The notes beneath the pieces were generated by a model. It ran no database searches. It was not told the origin of the DNA and was given only the letters and a program-made list of their open reading frames with translations. Positions 5,495 to 12,001 of a stretch of 12,001 bases of DNA are shown piece by piece (positions within the stretch are counted from its first letter, which is position 1; every line of letters begins with the position of its first letter). Made by a program: the position numbers and the translations under genes. The DNA is from Holosporaceae bacterium (GTDB taxonomy: Bacteria > Pseudomonadota > Alphaproteobacteria > UBA3830): assembly GCA_031284345.1 (NCBI GenBank), contig JAITAC010000125.1:1-12001 (forward strand), given 5' to 3'.

Positions 5495-7348
5495 TTATGA
5501 TGATTGCTTCGTAATTTTTTCATTTAGGCTTTGGAACACAACGGAAATAAGCTCGCGGGTTTTCATGGCGTCGATTTGAGCGATACTCCAGGGAATCGTT
5601 TCGTAGGAAGTCTGATTGTGATTGGAAAATTTCGTGCACATAACGCCGTTTATGGAAGTTTTTTCCAGTGGCTCGGTTATGTTGGGAAAATCTTCCAGAT
5701 CTATTGTTTCCGATTCGCAATCGTGGAAGATTCTTACATCCAGATCTTTCCGCAAGCAAAATTGGCGGCAGACGGTGTTGAGTAAATCGTCCAGCACAAT
5801 GGAATTTTTGGGAATCAAAGTATAAACGGCGGAAGAAAAATCATGTTCTTTTAGGGCAAATACCACCATTTTTATCAGTAGCACAAAAATATCTTTTCGG
5901 TAATATAATTTTGCGACGTCAGAAGAAGGGAAATCTATATTTATACAGCCGTTGGCTTTTAGAGAGGCCACGATTTTTCCAAGGATTCCATATTTCTCGG
6001 TGACACTTTCGGGAATGCGGATAACTCTGAATTTAGTATGGAATTTTCGACTTTGGGAGTCGGCAAATTGTACCATGAGTTCGCCGAGGCGCTGAGTTGC
6101 GCCGATCCAATTATTGGCGTTTAGGGCGCCGTTATTCGAAAGCAAAAAGACATAGGGCACAAGCGCTTTATGGGCAAACTCTATGAGTTTACTGACGCCA
6201 ATGACATTTTTTATCACGGCTTCTTTCAGAATACCATCGCAGCAGCTGGCGAATTTTACCGGTATATTGTAGAATAGTATATCCGGTTTGGCGCTGCAGT
6301 CGTTCATCATTTCCAGATCGATGATTTTAATGCGATAATTCTGGTTGGGAGATCTATTTTTCAATTCCATTTCTGCATCTGCCAACAGTCTTTCATTTTC
6401 GCAGAGCACCGTCATGTCTATGGACGACAGCGATCCAATGGCGAATATGAGATCCAGCACACTGTTGCGGCCATCATACTGAATCCATATGGATTTTCCA
6501 CTTAAAACCGTCGTCAATGCTGATTTTTCCTGCGACGTCAGATTTACTGTATCGAAATCCGAGATATCGATGGGAGAAAGCGCCCCAGATCCGCTGGACG
6601 AATTTAGAGACACCTTAAGTAGCGGAATGCTGAACTCAGATGATAATTGCATGAGACTCAGCAACGTATCGTTATTCATTTTTGATGTAAAATATAACAG
6701 TCTTCGGGGAATCGGGAAAAATGCGATTCTATTTACTTTTTTCAGCCATTTTTCTGCGTCATCGATGGATCTAAAAAAACTAAATTTCTGCTCGTCTTGC
6801 GGAACTTGACTCGAAAGTATGATGTATTTGAGCACTTTGTAGTCCTTGAGAAAATCTGCCATACGCCCCTGATCTTCCTCATTTTCACAGATAACGTATA
6901 CGGGAATTGCATCTCGAAATAAGTTTTTGTTCCATAATTCTCCCAGGAGCAAAAGTTGTAGTAAAATCATCAGAAATATTGTCGCCAAAACCACAGGAAA
7001 AGAATTGTATTCCAATAGCGCTGGCGTACCACAGACAGTTACGCAAATTATAATCTTGTATCCAAGATCAGGAGTAATTTTTTCCGCAAACCATATGAAA
7101 ATGGCTCCGTAAATGCACAAAAAAGAAAATATTTCAACGGCAAGCTGACCCGCTCTCAAATCCGCATATGCGCCCAAAGAAACCAAAAAATACGATAATA
7201 GCAACACAAGCAAATTGCGCAGATGATGAAAATATTTTGCGGGAACTTTGATTTGTTGATTACATTTTAAAAAACACCCATGCAAAATCTCGTAAGATTT
7301 TCTAACATACTGCATAATCGATATGTTCGCTAATAAATGTTTAAGCAT
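5495..7348 (-). CDS. CapD/PglF/FlaA1-family membrane protein with degenerate active site (probable pseudoenzyme)
   Basis: The 617-residue product keeps the full architecture of the membrane-bound NDP-sugar 4,6-dehydratases. It has about four membrane helices at residues 45-138, a first Rossmann-like domain from about 148, the PIDISDF linker at 259-265 (family: PVEIEDL), and a second domain from about 285. There DILFYNIPVKFA, EAVIKNVIGVSKLIE and NWIGATQRLGELMVQ align in order with the family's DVVFHAAAYKHV, EAVKTNVLGT and NVMGATKRLAEL. The NAD-binding GAGGSIG is replaced by YDGRNSV (291-297). The catalytic STDKA region reads SNNGA (404-408), and the lysine of GATKR is Gln419. These enzymes make bacillosamine- or QuiNAc-type precursors for surface glycans; this one should not. 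Yet the frame is intact and full length. No strong Shine-Dalgarno precedes the start; Met12 is an alternative. Confidence 0.8.
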   Translation of the reverse strand: MLKHLLANISIMQYVRKSYEILHGCFLKCNQQIKVPAKYFHHLRNLLVLLLSYFLVSLGAYADLRAGQLAVEIFSFLCIYGAIFIWFAEKITPDLGYKIIICVTVCGTPALLEYNSFPVVLATIFLMILLQLLLLGELWNKNLFRDAIPVYVICENEEDQGRMADFLKDYKVLKYIILSSQVPQDEQKFSFFRSIDDAEKWLKKVNRIAFFPIPRRLLYFTSKMNNDTLLSLMQLSSEFSIPLLKVSLNSSSGSGALSPIDISDFDTVNLTSQEKSALTTVLSGKSIWIQYDGRNSVLDLIFAIGSLSSIDMTVLCENERLLADAEMELKNRSPNQNYRIKIIDLEMMNDCSAKPDILFYNIPVKFASCCDGILKEAVIKNVIGVSKLIEFAHKALVPYVFLLSNNGALNANNWIGATQRLGELMVQFADSQSRKFHTKFRVIRIPESVTEKYGILGKIVASLKANGCINIDFPSSDVAKLYYRKDIFVLLIKMVVFALKEHDFSSAVYTLIPKNSIVLDDLLNTVCRQFCLRKDLDVRIFHDCESETIDLEDFPNITEPLEKTSINGVMCTKFSNHNQTSYETIPWSIAQIDAMKTRELISVVFQSLNEKITKQSS

Positions 7349-7431
7349 TTTTTTATATCTTAACTAACTTGTGAAGTATATAGTATGTTCTGAAAAAATA
7401 TAAGAGGCCCCAAAGAATTAAGAGAGGATTT

Positions 7432-8373
7432 ATGAGCAATAGTTACTACAAAAAAATTGCAATTATCGGAGCTGGCAGCTATGGTACCGCGATAGCGCAG
7501 TGTTTCAGCATAAGATCTGCGGAGATTCTGCTGATAAGCGATTTGAAATCCATAGAAGAATCGATAAATTCCCGCAGCACTTCCGTCACGGCTCTTTTAA
7601 ATGACAATATATCCTGCAGCACTGATTTTTCCCGAATCCAAGATGCGGAGATAATATTTATCGCTGTTCCGGCGAGCGCCGTAGCCGATGTTTGTCATCA
7701 GCTGAAAGCACTCCACATAAAAAATCCCGTAGTTCTTTGCTCCAAAGGTCTAGACATTGCTTCCACAAGGCTGATAAGCGATCTGGTGCAGGAAATAATT
7801 TCTAACGAAGTGGCAGTATTTTCCGGGCCATCGTTTGCCCACGAAGTGATCCAGGGACTACCGTTTGGTGTGAACGTTGCCTCCCAAAATCTTGCTTTGG
7901 CAGAAGACGTCGCCGTTCGCCTCCGCCATGATAAGTTTGTGCTAAAACCTCTGCACGACTATGTCGGATTGCAAATTGCCGGCGCCTTTAAAAATATTTT
8001 AGCCGTAGGATGTGGCATATTTAGCGGTCTGAATTTGGGAAATAATGCCGCAGCGCAGCTCATGGTAAATGGCCTTCAGGAAATGATCGATCTTGCCCAA
8101 GCAATGGGAGGTAAAAAGGATACGTTCTTGGAACTCGGTGGAATAGGAGACATAATCCTCACCTGCACTAGTCGACAATCCAGAAATGTTTCGTTCGGGG
8201 AACATCTGGCCAATGGCGGAACCATCGACAATTGGCACGGGAGTCTCGCCGAAGGAGCTTTTTCCGCCAAAGCAACGCCGGCGTTCGAAAAAAAATTTCG
8301 GCTGGATCTTCGGATATTTCATTGGATATATGAAGTGATATATGAGAAAAAACCACCGCTTTTCCCCTATTGA
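7432..8373 (+). CDS. gpsA: Glycerol-3-phosphate dehydrogenase [NAD(P)+]
   Basis: GpsA reduces dihydroxyacetone phosphate to sn-glycerol 3-phosphate, the backbone of phospholipids. The 313-residue product has the nucleotide-binding GAGSYGTA at 13-20, SKGLD at 104-108, SGPSFA at 131-136, catalytic Lys187 in GAFKNILA, and NLGNNAAAQL. GGIGDIILTCTSRQSRN carries the substrate-binding Arg251-Asn252. AGAGAGGA sits just before the ATG and supports this start. The C-terminus ends EKKPPLFPY, about 15-20 residues short of typical family members (E. coli 339). Beyond the TGA the same frame stays open for four codons to a second TGA overlapping an ATG in ATGA (8385-8388). The stop at 8371-8373 may therefore be a slightly premature, tolerated one. 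It is divergent from the CapD-like gene across an 83-bp spacer. Confidence 0.95.
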   Translation: MSNSYYKKIAIIGAGSYGTAIAQCFSIRSAEILLISDLKSIEESINSRSTSVTALLNDNISCSTDFSRIQDAEIIFIAVPASAVADVCHQLKALHIKNPVVLCSKGLDIASTRLISDLVQEIISNEVAVFSGPSFAHEVIQGLPFGVNVASQNLALAEDVAVRLRHDKFVLKPLHDYVGLQIAGAFKNILAVGCGIFSGLNLGNNAAAQLMVNGLQEMIDLAQAMGGKKDTFLELGGIGDIILTCTSRQSRNVSFGEHLANGGTIDNWHGSLAEGAFSAKATPAFEKKFRLDLRIFHWIYEVIYEKKPPLFPY

Positions 8374-8384
8374 AGGGGCGAGGC

Positions 8385-8477
8385 ATGAGCGCGAACATTG
8401 ATCTGGTAATTTTGCTATTTTGCATAATCATCGCAGCCGTTTCTTTTAGTCATAGTTCACCATGTACTTTTTTATAA
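8385..8477 (+). pseudogene. Short membrane peptide resembling the N-terminus of CvpA; possible truncated remnant
   Basis: An ATG preceded by AAGGGGCGAGG opens a 30-residue frame, MSANIDLVILLFCIIIAAVSF followed by unrelated residues. The start resembles the first helix of CvpA/colicin V production proteins (pattern M-x-x-h-D-h-h-h followed by a hydrophobic run). CvpA should go on for 150 or more residues, but after about 20 residues the frame enters the antisense of the hda 3' end and stops. This suggests a gene cut by a rearrangement junction near 8440. Equally, a single hydrophobic helix can arise by chance. Confidence in the CvpA identity is low; the frame and its ribosome binding site are visible. 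Confidence 0.35.
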
Positions 8478-9117
8478 ACGGTATGGTGATGGCGCGTTGA
8501 TTCTGCAGCGCAATTTTATCAAGAATTTTCAAAGTATTGGTAACGGAGAAAACACTTCTATCTACGATGCGTATCAGGTAGCGGATAGCTTCGTCCGCTA
8601 TCACCATTCCCAAGTCTCTGGATATTTTTTTAGCTATTTTAAAAAGAAGCTCATCTTCAGGATTTTTAATTTGTATGGTTATCAGCGTAAACAGTCGGGA
8701 GCGCAGATCGTTCAACGCGATTCTCCACAGTGACGGATGACAGCGGCTAAGCAGCAGAAAATATCTATTTTTTTCCTTTGCAATGTTAAAAAAATGAAAT
8801 ATCCAATCGTAATTTTTAGTGTTCAGAAAATCGTCGAAATTATCGATGATAAAATTGCACTCGACCTCGAAAAGACTTCTCGGATCCCAATTCAAACTGT
8901 GTCTGAGCACATACACAGCGTTGGCCGTCTGGGCCCACAGATTCGCAATGTGACTCTTGCCGACTCCGGCGTCTCCGAATATGATGACCCCATTAGCGTT
9001 CCAGTTTGGCCATTGCATTAGGCACTTTATGGCCTCACGATTTTCATCGCTGTCCACGAAATCGTTCCAATTTAAATTCTCTACTTTGTGAAAGTCAAAA
9101 ACTTCCTGAATCATCAT
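8446..9117 (-). CDS. hda: Hda/HdaA family regulator of DnaA
   Basis: Hda is a DnaA-like AAA+ protein. Bound to the DNA-loaded sliding clamp, it promotes hydrolysis of DnaA-bound ATP so that replication does not restart at once. The 223-residue product matches the family. QEVFDF at residues 4-9 corresponds to the clamp-binding QLPLDL-type motif of alphaproteobacterial HdaA, and WPNWN follows as in that group. Walker A is GDAGVGKS (48-55). Walker B is FIIDNFDD (89-96), with Asn93 where an acidic residue is common. LNDLRSRL carries the box VII arginine. The C-terminal lid (SVTNTLKILDKIA) is present, and no DNA-binding domain IV follows, as expected for Hda. Its ATG overlaps the perM stop in ATGA; a second ATG follows at once. 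It is the last gene of the operon. Confidence 0.88.
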   Translation of the reverse strand: MMIQEVFDFHKVENLNWNDFVDSDENREAIKCLMQWPNWNANGVIIFGDAGVGKSHIANLWAQTANAVYVLRHSLNWDPRSLFEVECNFIIDNFDDFLNTKNYDWIFHFFNIAKEKNRYFLLLSRCHPSLWRIALNDLRSRLFTLITIQIKNPEDELLFKIAKKISRDLGMVIADEAIRYLIRIVDRSVFSVTNTLKILDKIALQNQRAITIPFIKKYMVNYD

Positions 9118-10172
9118 TGCTGTTTATACGCCATACTCGCTTTGAATCGATCTACGGCAAATCCCACCAGATTCCGCAGCACCGCTGCCGTTGGTATCGA
9201 CACAAATACTCCGACAACGCCATATAACAAAGCTCCGGCAAAAAATGCAAACAAAATCCACAGAGGATGCAGACCAGTCTTGCGGCCCACAAATCGCGGA
9301 TATAAAAAGTAACTCTCAATGAATTGTCCCACAAAATATATGGACACTATCCAAAAAAGCTTCTCCAGAGTTAATATCGGCGCACTTAAAAAAATAACCA
9401 AAATACAGGAAAATATCGCTCCAATAACCGGTATGAACGAAAATAATCCGGACATAATACCAAAACTAAAAGCATGATGGGGATTAATTACCTGCAATAG
9501 CATTCCATAATAGGCGGATAATGCAAGTATAACATAGGATTGACCATTAAAAAAATCTCTGAGCGTCTTGTGAATTAACGCAAATACCTCCAGCACTGTG
9601 TTTTTATGCCGATGGGGAATGACATTATTTACATAATTGCTCATGTCATTCCAGTCCTTCAGGAAATAAAAAAACGCTATGGGCATCACCACCCAAAACG
9701 TTATGAGACTTCGAATGCTATCTCCTCGGGAAGCGATCTTTTCGAGAATGGAAAGCAATATGTATACTTTTTTGTCCAGATATCGCTGCATTTCATCTTT
9801 TATTTGAATTATTTCACTCTGATACTGCTCTCCCAGCGACGAAAATGAGTCATTAAAAAAATCCACCAGTCGCGCATAGTAGTCGGAGGAATTGCTGGAC
9901 AAAAATATCAGGTATTCCTTAATAATCGGAGTAATTTTGATCATGGCAAACACAAGCACCGATACAATGCAAATGGCCAGCAGAAAACTCACAAATCCCC
10001 TATTTATGTGGTAGGAAGATAATTTTTCCGGAATCGGAGCACATAAATAGGCAAGAACAAACCCTGCAATAAATGGAAAACATATATCCGAAAATAAGTA
10101 AAAAAAAGCGATGGCGCCAAGCAATACTGAAAACCAGAAAATACATCTACCGTTTATTTTTGAGTATAGCAT
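9114..10172 (-). CDS. perM: AI-2E family (PerM) permease
   Basis: The 352-residue protein has the AI-2E/PerM layout. N-terminal helices include the conserved PFIAGFVLAYLCAPI near residues 33-47, followed by another pair of helices, a soluble middle helix-rich segment (about 85-165), and a second hydrophobic half. That half contains GQSYVILALSAYYG, SFIPVIGAIFSCILV and the terminal signature ESYFLYPRFVGRKTGLHPL with VGVFVSIPTAAVL. Members include proposed exporters of autoinducer-2 and Na+/H+ antiporters, so the substrate cannot be read from sequence. It starts inside the end of pgsA (26-base overlap) and overlaps hda by 4 bases. In many proteobacteria a DUF2066 gene, this permease and hda are neighbours, so the context supports the assignment. 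Confidence 0.88.
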   Translation of the reverse strand: MLYSKINGRCIFWFSVLLGAIAFFYLFSDICFPFIAGFVLAYLCAPIPEKLSSYHINRGFVSFLLAICIVSVLVFAMIKITPIIKEYLIFLSSNSSDYYARLVDFFNDSFSSLGEQYQSEIIQIKDEMQRYLDKKVYILLSILEKIASRGDSIRSLITFWVVMPIAFFYFLKDWNDMSNYVNNVIPHRHKNTVLEVFALIHKTLRDFFNGQSYVILALSAYYGMLLQVINPHHAFSFGIMSGLFSFIPVIGAIFSCILVIFLSAPILTLEKLFWIVSIYFVGQFIESYFLYPRFVGRKTGLHPLWILFAFFAGALLYGVVGVFVSIPTAAVLRNLVGFAVDRFKASMAYKQQ

Positions 10173-10722
10173 CTTTAATCCAATAATATTTTAGGACGTA
10201 ATCAAACCCCGAGACCACCGTCGATAAGCTTACGATTATGGCGCAAGCAGGTATCTCCCAAGTTAATGGTATATCTGTAAATAAAATATTACAAACGATT
10301 ACAAAGAACACATATATTAATTGGGTTGCGGTATTTATTTTGCTGGATTCTAGCGGAACAATTTTTAAGTCCACCTGAGAAATTTTACATAATAATACTC
10401 CCAGCATAATGAGGATATCTCGTCCTAGCACAATGGCGCACACGTACCACGGAATAAAATCCATGCAAAAGAGCGAAAAATAAGACAGCGTAATCAGAAA
10501 TTTATCTGCCAATGGATCGATGATGGCTCCAAATTCGGATGTTACGTTCCATTTTCTCGCCCAAAAGCCGTCCAAAAAGTCTGTTACGGCCGCGAAAATA
10601 AAAACGCCGGTGGCGGCCGAAAATTTTTTTTTAAAAAGTAGCGAAATAAACAAAATTGCCAGAAAAATTCTTAAAATCGATAGCGTATTGGGAATATTTT
10701 TTTTTATATTATATGACAACAT
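10147..10722 (-). CDS. pgsA: CDP-alcohol phosphatidyltransferase, probably phosphatidylglycerophosphate synthase
   Basis: The enzyme transfers a phosphatidyl group from CDP-diacylglycerol to an alcohol; for PgsA this is glycerol 3-phosphate, giving the precursor of phosphatidylglycerol and cardiolipin. The 191-residue membrane protein has the complete family motif: D48, D51-G52, A55-R56, G65, D69 and D73 with canonical spacing. NIPNTLSILRI at the N-terminus is typical of PgsA. About six hydrophobic segments follow. Substrate cannot be proved from the motif alone, and a second CDP-alcohol transferase type is possible. The ATG lies inside the DUF2066 gene's end (14-base overlap) and the 3' end overlaps perM. 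Together with gpsA nearby it points to phosphatidylglycerol synthesis. Confidence 0.85.
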   Translation of the reverse strand: MLSYNIKKNIPNTLSILRIFLAILFISLLFKKKFSAATGVFIFAAVTDFLDGFWARKWNVTSEFGAIIDPLADKFLITLSYFSLFCMDFIPWYVCAIVLGRDILIMLGVLLCKISQVDLKIVPLESSKINTATQLIYVFFVIVCNILFTDIPLTWEIPACAIIVSLSTVVSGFDYVLKYYWIKDAILKNKR

Positions 10723-11287
10723 ATGGAATTCTCAGATTTCGAATTGAGTTGAGATCCATTATTCCCAGACTCAATTCAACGACTTTGCCGGAAAATGCAG
10801 TTATTTTGTATTTTATGTGCTTCAGTTGATTTATATTCTGCATAAAATCTTCCAACGACGTGACCAAAGTGATATCGGAGGACAATTTTTCATTTTTTTT
10901 CGTACTGCTGACGCTTGGCTGATCAAATAAGCCTCGAAACGCCAGCATGCTTTCGATGGATTTCCGATCGAATTTATAGGATAATTCCGCAATATAATAG
11001 GAATCGGATTGCTTCTCATTGGCCACCGAATAGCCGGAAATACATTCCGCTATCTGCTGATCAGACATAGAATCCGCTACTTCTTTATTCATGCCGAAAT
11101 GATCCTTCAGTATTTTTGCAAACGAAAGACGAGATGCTTTGGCAAGCGCTTTTTCTTTGGCCTTGACGGAATTTTCACCACTTTGTTTTACGCTGACTTT
11201 TTTTATGGTAAATTCTTCGTCACTTCCCCGGAGACTAAACGCGAAACATAATATCGATGCCAGCAAAATGTTAGATAAAAATTTCAT
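10709..11287 (-). CDS. DUF2066-like exported protein
   Basis: The 192-residue product starts with a signal peptide (MKFLSNILLASILCFAFSLRG): one Lys, a 14-residue hydrophobic core and small residues near 18-21. It is therefore probably periplasmic. Residues about 25-115 follow the DUF2066 pattern: a strand (FTIKKVSVK), then an alanine/lysine helix (AKEKALAKASRLSFAKIL), a segment ending SDQQIAECISGYSV, and a strand-helix FDRKSIESMLAF. Function is unknown in the family. In many proteobacteria DUF2066 lies beside PerM and Hda, as here, which supports the call. GGGGAG seven bases before the ATG is a good ribosome binding site. The signal peptide is about 88% identical in DNA to the start of the adjacent Ndk gene, revealing a duplication. 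Confidence 0.7.
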   Translation of the reverse strand: MKFLSNILLASILCFAFSLRGSDEEFTIKKVSVKQSGENSVKAKEKALAKASRLSFAKILKDHFGMNKEVADSMSDQQIAECISGYSVANEKQSDSYYIAELSYKFDRKSIESMLAFRGLFDQPSVSSTKKNEKLSSDITLVTSLEDFMQNINQLKHIKYKITAFSGKVVELSLGIMDLNSIRNLRIPYVVI

Positions 11288-11422
11288 TTTTTTCTCCCCG
11301 AAATTACTCCATCACCCCAAAACACCACCGAATGATTTTAGTCGATCAATTCCAAACTACTGAAGAAAAATGCGATTTCGATTGCGGCATTTTCTTCGCT
11401 ATCGGACCCATGTACGGCGTTA
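11224..11422. repeat. Tandem duplication, visible left copy (signal peptide DNA, spacer, ndk 3' end)
   Basis: On the plus strand this stretch runs from the signal-peptide DNA of the DUF2066-like gene through the spacer into the ndk 3' end. It recurs in the same order at 11790-12001. The offset is 566 bases at the start codons and 579 at the ndk stops, a tandem unit of about 0.57 kb. Identity is about 46/52 in the signal-peptide DNA compared and 83/85 in the ndk end; the spacer is alignable but has indels. Confidence 0.88.
11288..11337 (-). promoter_or_regulatory. Short spacer with the ribosome binding site of the DUF2066-like gene
   Basis: Fifty bases separate the chimeric ndk stop from the next ATG. 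GGGGAGA precedes the start at normal spacing. No hairpin with T-run is seen, so ndk and the DUF2066-pgsA-perM-hda genes may share a transcript. Confidence 0.45.
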
Positions 11423-11853
11423 TGCTCGATGTTTTCGCCGAAATCCCTGCGTATTGTGCCGATGGCGGCATTGGCGGGATTGGTTGCTCCCATGATCTCT
11501 CTATTTTTGAGCACGGCATTGATTCCCTGCAGCACCTGCACCACGATGGGACCAGATGACATATATTTACAAATATTATCGTAAAATGCTTTTTCCCGAT
11601 GTACTGCGTAAAATTTTCCCGCCTGCTCTTGGGTGATACATATTCTTTTTTGAGCGATTATTTTTAGACCGGCCTGCTCAAAGCGAGCATTTATACTGCC
11701 GGTTATATTTTTGGCGGTTGCGTCTGGTTTTATGATTGAGAGAGTTCTTTGTTCAGATATTTCTTCGATGTTAGTTCTATTTATGTCAATTCCCTGGAGG
11801 CTAAACGCAAAAAATAATAGCGATGCCACCAAAATATCAGATAAAAATTTCAT
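11338..11853 (-). CDS. ndk: Nucleoside diphosphate kinase with an N-terminal signal peptide (chimeric gene)
   Basis: Ndk swaps the terminal phosphate between nucleoside tri- and diphosphates through a phosphohistidine. Residues about 34-171 form a complete Ndk domain. It contains [10 protein letters not shown] (Lys42), a [11 protein letters not shown] region, [29 protein letters not shown], and NAVHGSDS with catalytic His148, then IAFFF. All core catalytic residues are kept. The oddity is the first 33 residues: [21 protein letters not shown], a signal peptide almost the same as that of the next gene (DUF2066-like), plus a 12-residue linker. Ordinary Ndk is cytosolic, about 140 residues, and begins at the RTLSII region. 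TAGGAAG seven bases before this ATG supports translation from the signal peptide. No internal ATG lies near the domain start. Export is a prediction; the fusion itself is visible. Confidence 0.93.
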   Translation of the reverse strand: MKFLSDILVASLLFFAFSLQGIDINRTNIEEISEQRTLSIIKPDATAKNITGSINARFEQAGLKIIAQKRICITQEQAGKFYAVHREKAFYDNICKYMSSGPIVVQVLQGINAVLKNREIMGATNPANAAIGTIRRDFGENIEHNAVHGSDSEENAAIEIAFFFSSLELID

Positions 11854-12001
11854 TTTTTTCTTCCTAAAACTACTTCATTCCAAAAAAAACAACAATGTTT
11901 GCCATAGAAAATGGCTTTAGTCGATCAATTCCAAACTACTGAAGAAAAATGCGATTTCGATTGCGGCATTTTCTTCGCTATCGGATCCGTGTACGGCGTT
12001 A
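11790..12001. repeat. Tandem duplication, visible right copy
   Basis: This is the partner of 11224-11422. It comprises signal-peptide DNA of the chimeric ndk, its spacer, and the 3' end of the next ndk copy. The repeat continues past the window, so the number of units is unknown. Confidence 0.88.
11917..12001 (-). CDS. ndk: 3' end of a second ndk copy (clipped by the window edge)
   Basis: The last 28 codons match the C-terminus of the upstream-fused Ndk exactly in protein, from NAVHGSDS with the catalytic histidine to SLELID and the stop. In DNA 83 of 85 bases agree, and both changes (in the His and Gly codons) are silent. Whether this copy has the normal cytosolic start or also carries the signal peptide lies outside the window. 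It is read in the same direction and lies directly upstream of the chimeric copy with a 63-bp spacer. Confidence 0.95.
   Translation of the reverse strand, partial: NAVHGSDSEENAAIEIAFFFSSLELID

Overview
The window looks like chromosome of a low-GC, host-associated alphaproteobacterium, plausibly of the Holosporales/Rickettsiales type. This is inferred from gene content and decay, not from a search. Supporting signs are a gatA-gatB pair for indirect Gln/Asn-tRNA synthesis, a conserved DUF2066-pgsA-perM-hda cluster, a decayed HU gene, a full-length but catalytically degenerate sugar-nucleotide enzyme, and AT-rich spacers with homopolymer repeats. Nearly everything lies on the minus strand. The exceptions are gpsA, a clipped gene at the left edge and a possible cvpA remnant.

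Positions 1-1356 are sparse. A clipped plus-strand gene end (2-163) is followed by an HU/IHF-type pseudogene on the minus strand (about 271-560), whose two downstream frame changes fit single-base losses. A tRNA-Ala(CGC) with encoded CCA (791-866) follows, with a perfect hairpin touching its 3' end, then a doubtful one-helix ORF that runs into the tRNA.

Positions 1357-5042 hold a tight minus-strand operon, gatA -> gatB -> a Mic60/mitofilin-like single-pass membrane protein with a Cys/His-rich cytoplasmic segment. No gatC is next to it. Positions 5043-5494 hold a striking 12-15 bp tandem repeat of A/T tracts and a small lysine-rich ORF. Positions 5495-7348 encode a CapD/PglF-family membrane protein whose Rossmann glycine motif and catalytic residues are gone. 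gpsA (7432-8373) is divergent from it. A short membrane peptide resembling the start of CvpA overlaps the end of gpsA's neighbourhood and stops where it meets the 3' end of hda.

Positions 8446-11287 are an overlapping minus-strand operon read DUF2066 -> pgsA -> perM -> hda. It combines an exported protein of unknown role, phospholipid synthesis, an AI-2E/PerM permease and the regulator of DnaA. GpsA and PgsA together supply the glycerol-phosphate and headgroup steps of phosphatidylglycerol synthesis.

Positions 11288-12001 hold the most unusual structure. It is a tandem duplication in which a complete nucleoside diphosphate kinase carries a signal peptide nearly identical to that of the neighbouring DUF2066 protein, next to the 3' end of a second ndk copy. 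The simplest reading is that duplication of an ndk-to-signal-peptide segment created a predicted exported Ndk.
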